Below, piece by piece: positions 51,103-59,374 of a DNA stretch of 64,000 nucleotides. This stretch comes from Paenibacillus flagellatus. Lineage in GTDB: Bacteria > Bacillota > Bacilli > Paenibacillales > NBRC-103111. A program made the translations under genes and the position numbers. The notes under the pieces are model-generated. The model ran no database searches. It was not told the DNA's origin and worked only from the letters and a program-made list of their open reading frames with translations. The stretch covers positions 310,001-374,000 of the forward strand of contig NZ_QJVJ01000008.1 of the NCBI RefSeq assembly GCF_003217775.1, given 5' to 3'. Each line of letters opens with the position of its first letter. Within the stretch, counting starts at the first letter, position 1.

Positions 51103-51326
51103 GCGCCGCTCGCGAGGGTGGCTCGGGGGAACAAGGTACAAATGTACGTTATTTGGACGTTTCGTCGAGCTGGAGGGTCAAATAAGGTACGAATGTACCT
51201 AATTTGGCCGAAAAGCGCCGCTCGTGAGGCTGGCTCGGGGGAATAAGGTACAAATGCACGTTATTTGGGCGTTTCGTCGAGCTGGAGGGCCAAATAAGGT
51301 ACGAATGTACCTAATTTGGCCGGATA
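51103..51326. repeat. 112-bp tandem repeat containing four palindromes
   Basis: Two consecutive 112-bp units (51103-51214 and 51215-51326) plus the first bases of a third. Each contains two copies of a palindrome of the form GGTACNAATGTACC with AT-rich flanks (AAATAAGGTAC / GTACCTAATTT), at 51135, 51186, 51247 and 51298, spaced 51, 61 and 51 bases. The units differ at a handful of bases, so they diverged recently. No promoter or gene is evident inside. It lies between the glycan cassette and a secreted beta-propeller gene. Confidence 0.88.
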
Positions 51327-51419
51327 GCGCCGCTCGCCGGCGGAGAAGCTGCGAGGTCACGGTGGACGGTGCCGCGCCTCGCCGCCCCCGCATAACCGTT
51401 CCCTCTATTGGAAAACTTA

Positions 51420-51451
51420 GGACTGCAACTTCCACCGTTAGGAGGCAGTCC
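51420..51451 (+). promoter_or_regulatory. Hairpin that buries the ribosome site of the beta-propeller gene
   Basis: GGACTGC (51420-51426) pairs with GCAGTCC (51445-51451); inside, TTCC pairs with GGAG, so the AGGAGG ribosome site (51440-51445) is double-stranded. The loop is about seven bases. This could be a thermosensor or a site of another control. Confidence 0.55.
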
Positions 51452-51455
51452 AACC

Positions 51456-52760
51456 ATGCATAAAAGAACGATATACCGCCAAGCGGCGCTGCTGTGCCTG
51501 ACCGCGGCGCTGGCGCTTGCCGCAGCCTTAGGCGCCTTCGGCCTGCCGCCGGCATCGGCGTCGGCATCGGCGGCGGAGCCGTCCGGCGACGGGGCGGGCG
51601 CGCTGCAAGCCGCCTTCATCCGAGGCGGCGACCTGTGGATCAAGACCGGGGAGCGGGAGCGGCGGCTGACGTACGGAGAGCAGGCGCACCGCCCGTCGTG
51701 GTCGGCGGACGGGCAATGGATCGCCTATACGTCGGGCGAGCGCTCGATCCGCCTGTATCACCCCGCGACGGACCGGAGAATCGAAATCGGGAACGGGGAC
51801 AACTACCAATGGTCGCCGGCCGCCAGTCTGCTCGCGTTCCAAGACGGTTCGATGCTGCAGGTAACCGATCCGAACCGGGCGGCGGAGCAGAAGTTCCAGA
51901 CCGCGTCGCCGGGAGTCGGCAACTTTTCGTGGCTGCCGGACGGCAAAGGGTTCCTCGTCTCGACGCAGTCGCAGCTTTTGCCGAGCGGCTGGTCGGACAT
52001 TTCGCTGTACGAGGTGCCGTTCGAGTACGGGCAGGATACGCCGAGAGGCAAGCTGCTGCTGACGTTTCCGAGCGAGTCGAAATCGTTTTTCGCCGTGCAG
52101 ACGAGCCGGTTCCAATGGTCGGCGGACGGGAAATGGGTGTCGTTCATCGGCGTCCCGACCGCCTCGCTGTCCGCCGACAGCGATACGCTGCTCGTCCTGC
52201 GCTGGCACGGGAAGCGGCTGCTTCCGGCCGGCGAGATGCTCAACCGAGACGATTGGGTCGATTGGTCGCCGCGCGGGGACACGCTCGCCTTTATTGCGGG
52301 AGGAGGGAGAGACGCCGCTTCCAACAAGAAGCTGACGACGAAGCGTCCGCCGTTCCGCAAGCAGACGCAGCTGACGCCGCAAGGGTTCGCCGATCGCGAC
52401 CCGGTATGGACGGACGCGGGGCGGATGGTCGTCTCCCGCATCGCGGAAAGTTCGGGAGGCGGCGGAGCGCCGCAGCCGGGAGCGCCGCAGCCGTTCTTGG
52501 CGCGGGTCGACGTCCCGCAAGCGACGTCGGCGGCGATTACCGCGCCGGAAGGCGCGTTCGGCGACTACGGGCCGGCGTATATACCGGCGGCGGGACGGCT
52601 CGGCTGGGTGCGAACCGACCGCATCGCGGCTTCCGCCTGGATCGGTGCGCCTGACGGCTCCGGCGCCCGGGAATGGATCGCGGCGATCGACGTGGCGCCG
52701 GAGTATTACGGCCAATTTCGCTGGAACGAGACGATCGACTGGTACGGATCGCGGCGATAA
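51456..52760 (+). CDS. Secreted TolB-like beta-propeller protein
   Basis: 434 residues, exported (basic start, hydrophobic stretch, Ala-rich cleavage region around ASASAAEPS). The mature part has repeated propeller blades of the TolB/WD40-like type with the signature SWSADGQWIAYTSG, FSWLPDGKGFLVST, QWSADGKWVSFIG, DWSPRGDTLAFIAG. No catalytic residues are seen, so it is probably a scaffold or binding protein on the outside of the cell. ATG at 51456; the frame upstream to 51408 precedes the ribosome site. Function unknown. It sits alone, convergent with an AraC gene. Confidence 0.82.
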   Translation: MHKRTIYRQAALLCLTAALALAAALGAFGLPPASASASAAEPSGDGAGALQAAFIRGGDLWIKTGERERRLTYGEQAHRPSWSADGQWIAYTSGERSIRLYHPATDRRIEIGNGDNYQWSPAASLLAFQDGSMLQVTDPNRAAEQKFQTASPGVGNFSWLPDGKGFLVSTQSQLLPSGWSDISLYEVPFEYGQDTPRGKLLLTFPSESKSFFAVQTSRFQWSADGKWVSFIGVPTASLSADSDTLLVLRWHGKRLLPAGEMLNRDDWVDWSPRGDTLAFIAGGGRDAASNKKLTTKRPPFRKQTQLTPQGFADRDPVWTDAGRMVVSRIAESSGGGGAPQPGAPQPFLARVDVPQATSAAITAPEGAFGDYGPAYIPAAGRLGWVRTDRIAASAWIGAPDGSGAREWIAAIDVAPEYYGQFRWNETIDWYGSRR

Positions 52761-52813
52761 GGGGATCCGCAGGCGAAGAAGGCGGGGAAGCGGGAAGCGG
52801 GGAAGCCGGAGCG

Positions 52814-53605
52814 TCATTTGCGGTATTGCTCCGGCGTGACGCCGACGGCGTTGCGGAACGCGCGGTAAAACTGGCTCGTGCTGGAAAAGCCGAGATGCGC
52901 GCTGATGTCCGTCACCGACATGCGGGTGGCGCGAAGCTTCCGCTTCGCTTCCTCGATTCGCCGATGCAGGACGTATTGGTACGGCGACAAGCCGGTGGCC
53001 GCCTTGAACGAGCGGATGAAATGAAACCGGCTTTGCAGCGCCAGAGCCGCCAGCTCGTCCACGGACAGCGCCGAGCGGTAATGGACGTCGATGTAGTCGA
53101 GCGCGCGCCGCAGATGCGGATCGGCTGCGGCCGGCCGCCTCGCGGGTTCGCCGGTGTCCCGCTCGGGGCTTCCCCGGAGAAGACGGGTTAAATAGGCGGC
53201 GACGTGCGATTCGGTTTCCTGGACGGAGAGCCGGTCGGAAGGGTCTCGGACGAGCAGGTCGTTCGTCCATTGCCGGAACCGGCTCTGGATATCGTCCGGC
53301 TCGACGTACGACCGAAGCGGGAAATCCGGCGGCCTTGCGCCCGCGTCCGCGAGAGCGTCGGCGTTCACCTGAAAGATGATGACGCCCGCGTCCGCGCCGA
53401 GCCGGAATTCGTGCTTTTCCCGCGGGTGCTGCACGAGGGCGTTTCCCGCGTCGAGCCGGTACATGCGGTTTTCCTGCGTGAAATGGCAGACGCCCCGGAT
53501 CGGGATCGTCACTTGCACTTGTTCGTCGTGCGCATGGGTATCGTTGGCGAAGCCGTTCTCGATGCGCCACAGCTCCATGGACGACGTAGCGATGTTCATC
53601 CTCAT
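52814..53605 (-). CDS. AraC-family regulator with cupin N-terminus
   Basis: 263 residues: an N-terminal cupin-like sensor (HAHDEQVQVTIPIRGVCHFTQENRMYRLDAGNALVQHPREKHEF) and a C-terminal AraC HTH pair (SVDELAALALQSRFHFIRSFKAATG and SVTDISAHLGFSSTSQFYRAFRNAVG). AGGTGA lies about 10 bases before the ATG. It is divergent from an MFS transporter gene 117 bases away, the usual layout of a regulator and its target. Confidence 0.91.
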   Translation of the reverse strand: MRMNIATSSMELWRIENGFANDTHAHDEQVQVTIPIRGVCHFTQENRMYRLDAGNALVQHPREKHEFRLGADAGVIIFQVNADALADAGARPPDFPLRSYVEPDDIQSRFRQWTNDLLVRDPSDRLSVQETESHVAAYLTRLLRGSPERDTGEPARRPAAADPHLRRALDYIDVHYRSALSVDELAALALQSRFHFIRSFKAATGLSPYQYVLHRRIEEAKRKLRATRMSVTDISAHLGFSSTSQFYRAFRNAVGVTPEQYRK

Positions 53606-53722
53606 GTTCGTTCACCTACTGCCAGTATAGCAAATATTGCGCGTTTCGGAGCACGAATCGCGTCGACCGGGCGTCTCCCCCTTCTCTATGATGGAACGTA
53701 AACGAGAAGGGAGAGACGCTTT

Positions 53723-54967
53723 ATGCTGCCGCAAACGCAATCGCAATCGCAAACGAAATTGCCGACGGATCCGGAGCGGGCGGAACGACGCGCCCGCACG
53801 TATTCCGCCTACGCTCTCGTCGGGGTCAGTATGGCCCATCTGCTCAACGACGCGATGCAGACGGTCATTCCGGCCGGCTTCCCGCTGTTCCGGGAGCAGC
53901 TTCACTTGAGCTTCGCCGAAATCGGCTGGGTCGCGTTCGTGCTCAACGTGACCGCCTCGATTTTGCAGCCGCTGATCGGGTATTACACGGACAAAAGGCC
54001 GATGCCGTCCCTGCTGCCGCTGGGGATGATGTTCTCGCTGGCGGGGATGGTCGGCCTTGCGTATTCGTCGAGCTTGGCCATGCTGCTGCTGTCCGTGGCG
54101 GCCGTCGGCATCGGATCGTCCGTGCTTCATCCGGAGTCGTCGCGGGTCGCCCATATGGCCGCCGGGAAAGGCAGAGGCTTGGCGCAGTCCGTCTTCCAGG
54201 TCGGCGGCAACACCGGCCAAGCGTTCGGTCCGCTCCTGGTCGCGCTCGTACTGGTTCCCCAGGGGCAGCCGGGCTTTCTCTGGTTCACGCTGCTGGCCGC
54301 GGCGGGGCTGGCGATCCAAGTCGGCGTCGCCCGCTGGTACAAGCCGCGGGTGACCGGCGCGCGCGGACAACGGGGCGCCGCTCCGTCGCCGCAGGCGGAC
54401 GCGGCGATGCCCGGGAAGAAGACGATCGTCTTCGTCTTGAGCGTGCTCATCCTGCTGCTGTTTTCCAAATTCGTCTATCTGGCCGGGATGAACGGGTATT
54501 ATTCGTTCTACTACATGGACCGCTTTCAACGGCCGCTCGCCGACGCGCAAGTATGCTTGTTCGTCCTGCAATTCGCCGGAATGGTCGGCACGCTGCTCGG
54601 CGGGCCGCTCGCCGACCGGATCGGCCGCAAAAACGTCATCTGGTTTTCCATATTCGGCACCGCGCCGTTCGCCCTGCTGCTGCCATACGCCGGCCCGACG
54701 CTCGCGATGCTGCTGTGCGTGCCGATCGGCCTCATCCTCATGTCCGGCTTCTCGGTCATTATCGTGTACGCCCAGGAGCTGCTGCCGGGCAAGGTCGGGA
54801 CGGTGGCCGGCCTGTTCTTCGGCCTGTCGTTCGGCATGGCCGGGCTCGGCTCGGTCGCGCTCGGCTGGCTGGCGGACGCGACGACCGTATCGCTCGTCAT
54901 CCGGATGAGCGCCTTCCTGCCCTTGCTCGGCATCGTCGCGTTTTGGCTGCCGAAGGACCGCCGGTGA
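53723..54967 (+). CDS. MFS transporter, fosmidomycin-resistance (Fsr) family
   Basis: 414 residues with twelve membrane helices. Family features: HLLNDAMQTVIPAGFPLF in TM1, VLHPESSRVAHMAAGKGRGLAQSVFQVGGNTGQAFGPLL, and a charged loop after TM6. Fsr-type proteins are proton-driven exporters; here the substrate is not known. GGGAGAG precedes the ATG. It is divergent from the cupin-AraC regulator, which probably controls it, and converges with another MFS gene. Confidence 0.9.
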   Translation: MLPQTQSQSQTKLPTDPERAERRARTYSAYALVGVSMAHLLNDAMQTVIPAGFPLFREQLHLSFAEIGWVAFVLNVTASILQPLIGYYTDKRPMPSLLPLGMMFSLAGMVGLAYSSSLAMLLLSVAAVGIGSSVLHPESSRVAHMAAGKGRGLAQSVFQVGGNTGQAFGPLLVALVLVPQGQPGFLWFTLLAAAGLAIQVGVARWYKPRVTGARGQRGAAPSPQADAAMPGKKTIVFVLSVLILLLFSKFVYLAGMNGYYSFYYMDRFQRPLADAQVCLFVLQFAGMVGTLLGGPLADRIGRKNVIWFSIFGTAPFALLLPYAGPTLAMLLCVPIGLILMSGFSVIIVYAQELLPGKVGTVAGLFFGLSFGMAGLGSVALGWLADATTVSLVIRMSAFLPLLGIVAFWLPKDRR

Positions 54968-54973
54968 GCGGCG

Positions 54974-56170
54974 TTATCGCGCGGCGAGCCGAGCCGGGTC
55001 GCGTTCGGCGTCGCCCGCCTCGCGTTTCTTCCGATCCGGAAGGAGCGGGCGCGCGAGGAATACGGCGAGTCGCACCAGGGCGACGATGCAGAAGCAAGCC
55101 CACAGCGGCATGACCGCGAGCAGCGCGCCGGCCGCGAGCGGACCGGCCGCCATGCCGAGCTGCATGACGAGCTGGAAGTCGGAGAAGTACGCCATCTCGG
55201 CCTTATGCTTGCCCGCCTCCTCCATCATCGTCGTCTGGGTGGCCACCTCGCTGACGGCGAGCATGAAGCCCGTCCACGCCTGGGCGGCGACGAGCAGCCC
55301 GTATTGCTCGACGAAGCCGTACGGAAACGCGCAGACGATCATGCCGAGCAGGGCGGCGCGGTAGACGCGCATCGTGCCGAACCGCTCCATCAGCTTGCGG
55401 ACGAACGGCAGCGCGAGCGCGGAGACGATGCCCGACGTGACGACGAAGTAGGCGATTTGCGTGTTGGTCAGATGCAGCGTTTTGACATGGTAAATGGTGA
55501 AAAGGGGCGGCGTCATATAAATGCCGGCATTGTTGAGCGCCATCCACCAGATGTTCCGGTCGCATTCCTGGAACGGCCGCATCCGGGCGAAGCGGATCGT
55601 CGTCTTCTCCCGGGGAGCGAGTCCGGCGATCAGCGACATGCCGGTAAACGTCGCCAAGCAGCCGATCAGCATCGAGGCGACGTAATTATACGGAAAATAC
55701 GCATCGGTCGCGTCGAGCGCCAAGCCGATCCCGAGGCCGCCGGCCGTCGTGATGAACAGGGCGATCATTTTGATCCGGCTGAACAGGGCGGGGAAATGGT
55801 CGGGCTCGACGACGCGGCGCAGGATGGCCGGCTGCTGGGCGGACGTCACGATGACGGACACGGCGTTGATGCTCCAGAAGACGAGGAGAACCGGTATCGG
55901 GTCCGGCAGCAGCACGGACAGCGCCATGCAGATGAACGCAAACTGGCGGACGTAGCCGCTCGTCAGGAAGACGCCCCGCGTTACCGGCAGCTGCCGCGTG
56001 AGGAACGCGAGCGAAAGCGCGCAGAAAAAGGCGGGAAGCGAGTTGGACAGCGCGATTTCGAAGTCGGAGGCGCCGAGTCGCGCGATCAGGACGCCCAGAA
56101 ACGTGAAGAACGCGACGCTTTTTATATTTTGCAGCATCGCGTCCAAGTAAATGCGGGTCGTCGCCTTCAT
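54974..56170 (-). CDS. MFS transporter
   Basis: 398 residues with about twelve membrane helices: IYLDAMLQNIKSVAFFTFLGVLIARLG at the N-terminus, and a second half starting NIWWMALNNAGIYMTPPLF. It belongs to the major facilitator superfamily, but I do not recognise the subfamily. It lies downstream of the MerR regulator gene on the same strand with a 165-base gap, so it could be part of the MerR regulon. Its end lies 6 bases from the end of the Fsr-type gene. Confidence 0.85.
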   Translation of the reverse strand: MKATTRIYLDAMLQNIKSVAFFTFLGVLIARLGASDFEIALSNSLPAFFCALSLAFLTRQLPVTRGVFLTSGYVRQFAFICMALSVLLPDPIPVLLVFWSINAVSVIVTSAQQPAILRRVVEPDHFPALFSRIKMIALFITTAGGLGIGLALDATDAYFPYNYVASMLIGCLATFTGMSLIAGLAPREKTTIRFARMRPFQECDRNIWWMALNNAGIYMTPPLFTIYHVKTLHLTNTQIAYFVVTSGIVSALALPFVRKLMERFGTMRVYRAALLGMIVCAFPYGFVEQYGLLVAAQAWTGFMLAVSEVATQTTMMEEAGKHKAEMAYFSDFQLVMQLGMAAGPLAAGALLAVMPLWACFCIVALVRLAVFLARPLLPDRKKREAGDAERDPARLAAR

Positions 56171-56335
56171 GTTCGGATCTGTCCTTTCCGCTCACGCCCG
56201 CCGCATCGGCCGGATCGGGCGCGGGAGTACGAAGCTTATCACCGTAAGTGTACTCCCGGCGCTATCGAAAAGGCATGGACATCCGGCGCAAAAAACATGG
56301 ATTATCCGATCATCGCTGCGACACGCTGCAGCCGC

Positions 56336-57097
56336 TTAAGGGCGGCCGCCATCCTTTGCGGCATACGAGTCGGCCGCGGCGGAAAGGTAATACGCCAACC
56401 CGGTCTGCTGCCCTTCCAGCATGCGCAAATGAAAGTCGTCCTCGAGGAAAAAGCGCGTTTGCGCGGCGAACTGCTCGGCGGTTACGGCGTGCCCGAACCG
56501 GTTCAGGGCGTCGAGATGGTCCCCGATCAGCCGGCGGACGGCCGCGTCGCCGTGCTTGACCCCGGTGCGGAGCGCGTCCGCCATCCCGTTCATGAAAGCG
56601 GCCGCTTCCCGCGCCTGCTCGTTCATCGCCTGCACGTCCGCCTCTTCGGGTGCGGGCATGTCGAAGCCGTACGTGTCCTTCAAATGTCGCTGCTGCTCCT
56701 CCAAAGCTTGTTCCCAGGCCGACGCATTCTCGAATCCTTTGAACATGTCGTTGTCGTTCATCGTTTCTCCCTTCTCCATGCTGGACATGGACTGTTGTAA
56801 TGTGCGGATGACCGTCTCCAGTCTCCGCTTGCGGGCGAGAAGAAGCTCCTTCTGCCGCGAAAGCATCGCATACCGGTCCGTTTCCTCCTCGAGCAGCCGC
56901 GCGATTTCCTTCAACGGAAAATCCAGCTCCCGGTAAAACAAAATGAGCTGCAGCCGTTCCAGCTCGGCCCTTCCATACAGCCGGTAGCCGGCTTCGCTCA
57001 CCGCGCTTGGCGGCAATAGACCGATTTCGTCGTAATGATGCAGCGTTTTGACGGTGACGCCGGACAGCGCCGACATGTCTTTGACCGTGTACGGCAT
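56336..57097 (-). CDS. MerR-family regulator with TipAS ligand domain (TipA-like)
   Basis: 253 residues: MerR winged helix (YTVKDMSALSGVTVKTLHHYDEIGLL...GYRLYGRAELERL), a long dimerisation helix (to about 110), and a TipAS-type drug-binding domain of about 140 residues (DMFKGFENASAWEQALEEQ...AADSYAAKDGG). TipAL-like regulators sense peptide antibiotics and activate efflux genes. AGGAGGA lies 6 bases before the ATG. Its promoter has the long 19-bp spacer and dyad expected for MerR control, so it is autoregulated. The next gene is an MFS transporter. Confidence 0.93.
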   Translation of the reverse strand: MPYTVKDMSALSGVTVKTLHHYDEIGLLPPSAVSEAGYRLYGRAELERLQLILFYRELDFPLKEIARLLEEETDRYAMLSRQKELLLARKRRLETVIRTLQQSMSSMEKGETMNDNDMFKGFENASAWEQALEEQQRHLKDTYGFDMPAPEEADVQAMNEQAREAAAFMNGMADALRTGVKHGDAAVRRLIGDHLDALNRFGHAVTAEQFAAQTRFFLEDDFHLRMLEGQQTGLAYYLSAAADSYAAKDGGRP

Positions 57098-57120
57098 GCG
57101 ATTTCCTCCTTTCCGCCTTC

Positions 57121-57151
57121 AGTGTAAAACCTCCCGTTAGGGGAGGGTCAA
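57121..57151 (-). promoter_or_regulatory. MerR-type promoter with 19-bp spacer and operator dyad
   Basis: On the minus strand: TTGACC (57151-57146), 19 bases, TACACT (57126-57121). The spacer holds the dyad CTCCCCTAACGGGAG. A 19-bp spacer with a dyad inside is the hallmark of MerR-activated promoters. Transcription would start close to 57114, giving a very short leader before the ATG at 57097. Confidence 0.85.
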
Positions 57152-57177
57152 GAGGGGCGAAGCTCCCATCGTCATGC

Positions 57178-57525
57178 GAGCGTATTTTTCCCGCGCAAGC
57201 GTGCGCATGTTGGACAAAATCCAATAGAGCCAGGGAGAGGGGGGGGACGAGCCCAAATGGAGCCGGACCGGATTCGCCTGAATCGCTGCAAAAGGCACGT
57301 TCCGTCCGGCGGCGTTATTGGATTTCATCCAATAGAAAGCGCCGTCGGGGCGGGTGGGGAGGCGTCCGATTGGATTTTATGCAATAGGTGGGAGCGCGAA
57401 CGTCGCGTTGGAGCCGAAGTGGAGCGTATCTGCTGGATTAAATCCAATTGCGAGCGTATTTTCCCGCGCTATATGCGCATCTGTTGGACAAAATCCATTA
57501 GAGTCAAGGGGGAGGGAGGAACGAG
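57178..57525. repeat. Intergenic palindromic repeat family (five copies)
   Basis: Five copies of a palindrome near TTGGATTTNATCCAA at 57210, 57318, 57370, 57433 and 57484 (15 bases each), often followed by TAGA. The first and last are within longer imperfect direct repeats of about 75 bases (57178-57252 and 57449-57525) that share TTTTCCCGCGC before the palindrome and a GA-rich GGGAG...ACGAGC tail after it. No reading frame here looks like a gene. The family differs from that at 51.1 kb. Confidence 0.82.
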
Positions 57526-57880
57526 CCGTGCGGCAAAGCGGCCGCTTGCCTGGCCAACGCAGCAGGGCGACCCGGCGGCGCAACGCGGTCAGTGTGCACC
57601 TGCCGTGCGAGCACGTCCGTTCACTCCGGTTCCGTCCGCCCCCGTGCATCCTCGGCCAGTCTATAGAGTGTCCATGTGCGCCTGACGGTGTCTATATGCG
57701 TCCACCATATGTCCACTTTATGTTCGGTGCATGGCACCGTAACTCCTCCGCTCCCGCTCCAACCATTCGTCCGCACCGTCGCGCCTTCCGCCCCCGCATT
57801 CGACCGCAACGCCGCGCCCTTCCCGCCCTTCCCGCCCTTCCGTGTCCCGAACGGCCCGTCCGCACGGCCCGGCGCTCGTC
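57526..57880. other. Gene-free DNA before the pheS leader
   Basis: A 355-base stretch with no gene I can support. It holds short imperfect repeats of the type GTGTCCATGTGCG / GTGTCTATATGCG (around 57666-57700) and three copies of a CCCTTCCCGC-type unit around 57820-57842. The pheS promoter starts at 57884. Confidence 0.5.
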
Positions 57881-57883
57881 CGG

Positions 57884-57912
57884 TTGCATCTTTTGCAAAG
57901 ATTGCATATAAT
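57884..57912 (+). promoter_or_regulatory. Sigma-A promoter of the pheS-pheT operon
   Basis: TTGCAT (57884-57889), 17 bases, perfect TATAAT (57907-57912). The start of transcription near 57919 leaves a leader of about 400 bases. Confidence 0.85.
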
Positions 57913-57918
57913 ACGTGT

Positions 57919-58266
57919 TAAACATTCAAATGCGTCGACGGAGAAAAGTACGCAGCGCCTCCTTACAGGGAGGGAGCGCCGAAGATTGAGAGCGCTCCTA
58001 ACGGAACCGGCCTGCCGAAGTTCGCTCCCGAGCAGTCCCTTGAAACCGGCTTTGCCGAGGCGTTCGACGCCTGCCGGCAACCGCCAGCGCAAGTAGGGGG
58101 AACCGGCATCCGGACCGTTAACCCGGCAGAGCGAAGACGCGACAATCGCGTCGTCTCGGCAAGCCCCCGTATTTCGGTTCGGATGGGCGAGCGAGGCGGC
58201 AGGCGTCTTAACAAGGGTGGTACCGCGGCACTTTCGTCCCTTATCGGGAGAAGGTGTCTTTTTTGC
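57919..58266 (+). promoter_or_regulatory. T-box riboswitch leader of pheS-pheT
   Basis: A tRNA-sensing leader: GAGAAAAGTA (57941-57950) fits the base of stem I, and AAGGGTGGTACCGCGG at 58213-58228 is the T-box sequence that pairs with the uncharged tRNA end. The terminator follows: CACTTTCGTCCC / GGGAGAAGGTG, then TCTTTTTT (to about 58265). Uncharged tRNA-Phe should prevent termination and raise synthetase production. A TTC at 58021-58023 is a possible Phe specifier codon, but I could not verify the stem I fold by eye. Confidence 0.93.
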
Positions 58267-58316
58267 GTTCGCGCCGAAACCAAGAAAGAAGCTTCGAACA
58301 AGCGAGGAGGATTCCG

Positions 58317-59351
58317 ATGAAGGAACGGTTGCTCGCGCTTCAGCAGGAAGCGCTGCAGGAGCTGGAGCGGGTCGAGAACGCCCAGCAGCTGAACGATTTG
58401 CGGGTCAAATATTTGGGCAAGAAAGGGCCGCTCACCGAAATTTTGCGCGGCATGGGCGCGCTCAGCGCCGAAGAGCGCCCGGTCATCGGCCAGGTGGCCA
58501 ACGACGTGCGCGCCGCCATCGAGCGGGTCATCGAGACGAAGCAGGCCGGCTACGACCGGGCCGAGACCGAGAACCGGCTGAAGGCCGAGACGATCGACGT
58601 GACGCTGCCGGGCCGTCCGGCCGGGCGCGGAGCGGTTCATCCGCTGCACAAGGTCGTGCAGGAGATCGAGGATATTTTCATCGGCATGGGCTATACGGTC
58701 GCCGAAGGGCCGGAGGTCGAGAAGGACTACTACAACTTCGAGGCGCTCAACCTGCCGAAAAACCACCCGGCGCGCGACATGCAGGACTCGTTCTACATTA
58801 CCGAGGAGCTGCTCATGCGGACGCATACGTCTCCGGTGCAGGTACGCACGATGGAGAAGCGGAACGGCGAGGTGCCGGTCAAAATCATTTGCCCGGGCAA
58901 AGTGTACCGCCGCGACGACGACGACGCGACGCATTCCCACCAGTTCATGCAAATCGAAGGGCTCGTCATCGACCGGAACATCCGGATGAGCGACTTGAAA
59001 GGCACGCTGCTTCAGTTCGTGCAGGAAATGTTCGGCAAGCAGGCGACGATCCGCATGCGCCCCAGCTTCTTCCCGTTCACGGAGCCGAGCGCCGAGGTCG
59101 ACGTTTCGTGCATGATGTGCGGCGGCCACGGCTGCCGGACGTGCAAGCAGACCGGCTGGCTCGAAATTCTCGGCTCCGGCATGGTTCACCCCCGCGTGCT
59201 GGAAATGTCCGGCTATGATCCGGCGAAATATAGCGGCTTCGCCTTCGGGATGGGCGTCGAGCGCATCGCCATGCTGAAGTACGGTATTGACGACATCCGT
59301 CATTTTTATACGAACGACGTGCGGTTCCTGCAGCAGTTCGCGCGCATTTAA
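58317..59351 (+). CDS. pheS: Phenylalanyl-tRNA synthetase alpha subunit
   Basis: 344-residue alpha subunit, the normal bacterial size. An N-terminal coiled coil (to about 85) binds tRNA; the class II catalytic core has motif 2 ([12 protein letters not shown]), the Phe-binding [19 protein letters not shown] region and motif 3 ([18 protein letters not shown]). It forms an alpha2-beta2 enzyme with PheT, charging tRNA-Phe. ATG fixed by GAGGAGG (58304-58310). Controlled by the T-box leader; 23 bases separate it from pheT. Confidence 0.98.
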   Translation: MKERLLALQQEALQELERVENAQQLNDLRVKYLGKKGPLTEILRGMGALSAEERPVIGQVANDVRAAIERVIETKQAGYDRAETENRLKAETIDVTLPGRPAGRGAVHPLHKVVQEIEDIFIGMGYTVAEGPEVEKDYYNFEALNLPKNHPARDMQDSFYITEELLMRTHTSPVQVRTMEKRNGEVPVKIICPGKVYRRDDDDATHSHQFMQIEGLVIDRNIRMSDLKGTLLQFVQEMFGKQATIRMRPSFFPFTEPSAEVDVSCMMCGGHGCRTCKQTGWLEILGSGMVHPRVLEMSGYDPAKYSGFAFGMGVERIAMLKYGIDDIRHFYTNDVRFLQQFARI

Positions 59352-59374
59352 CGAGGAAGGGAAGTGACCGGGAC

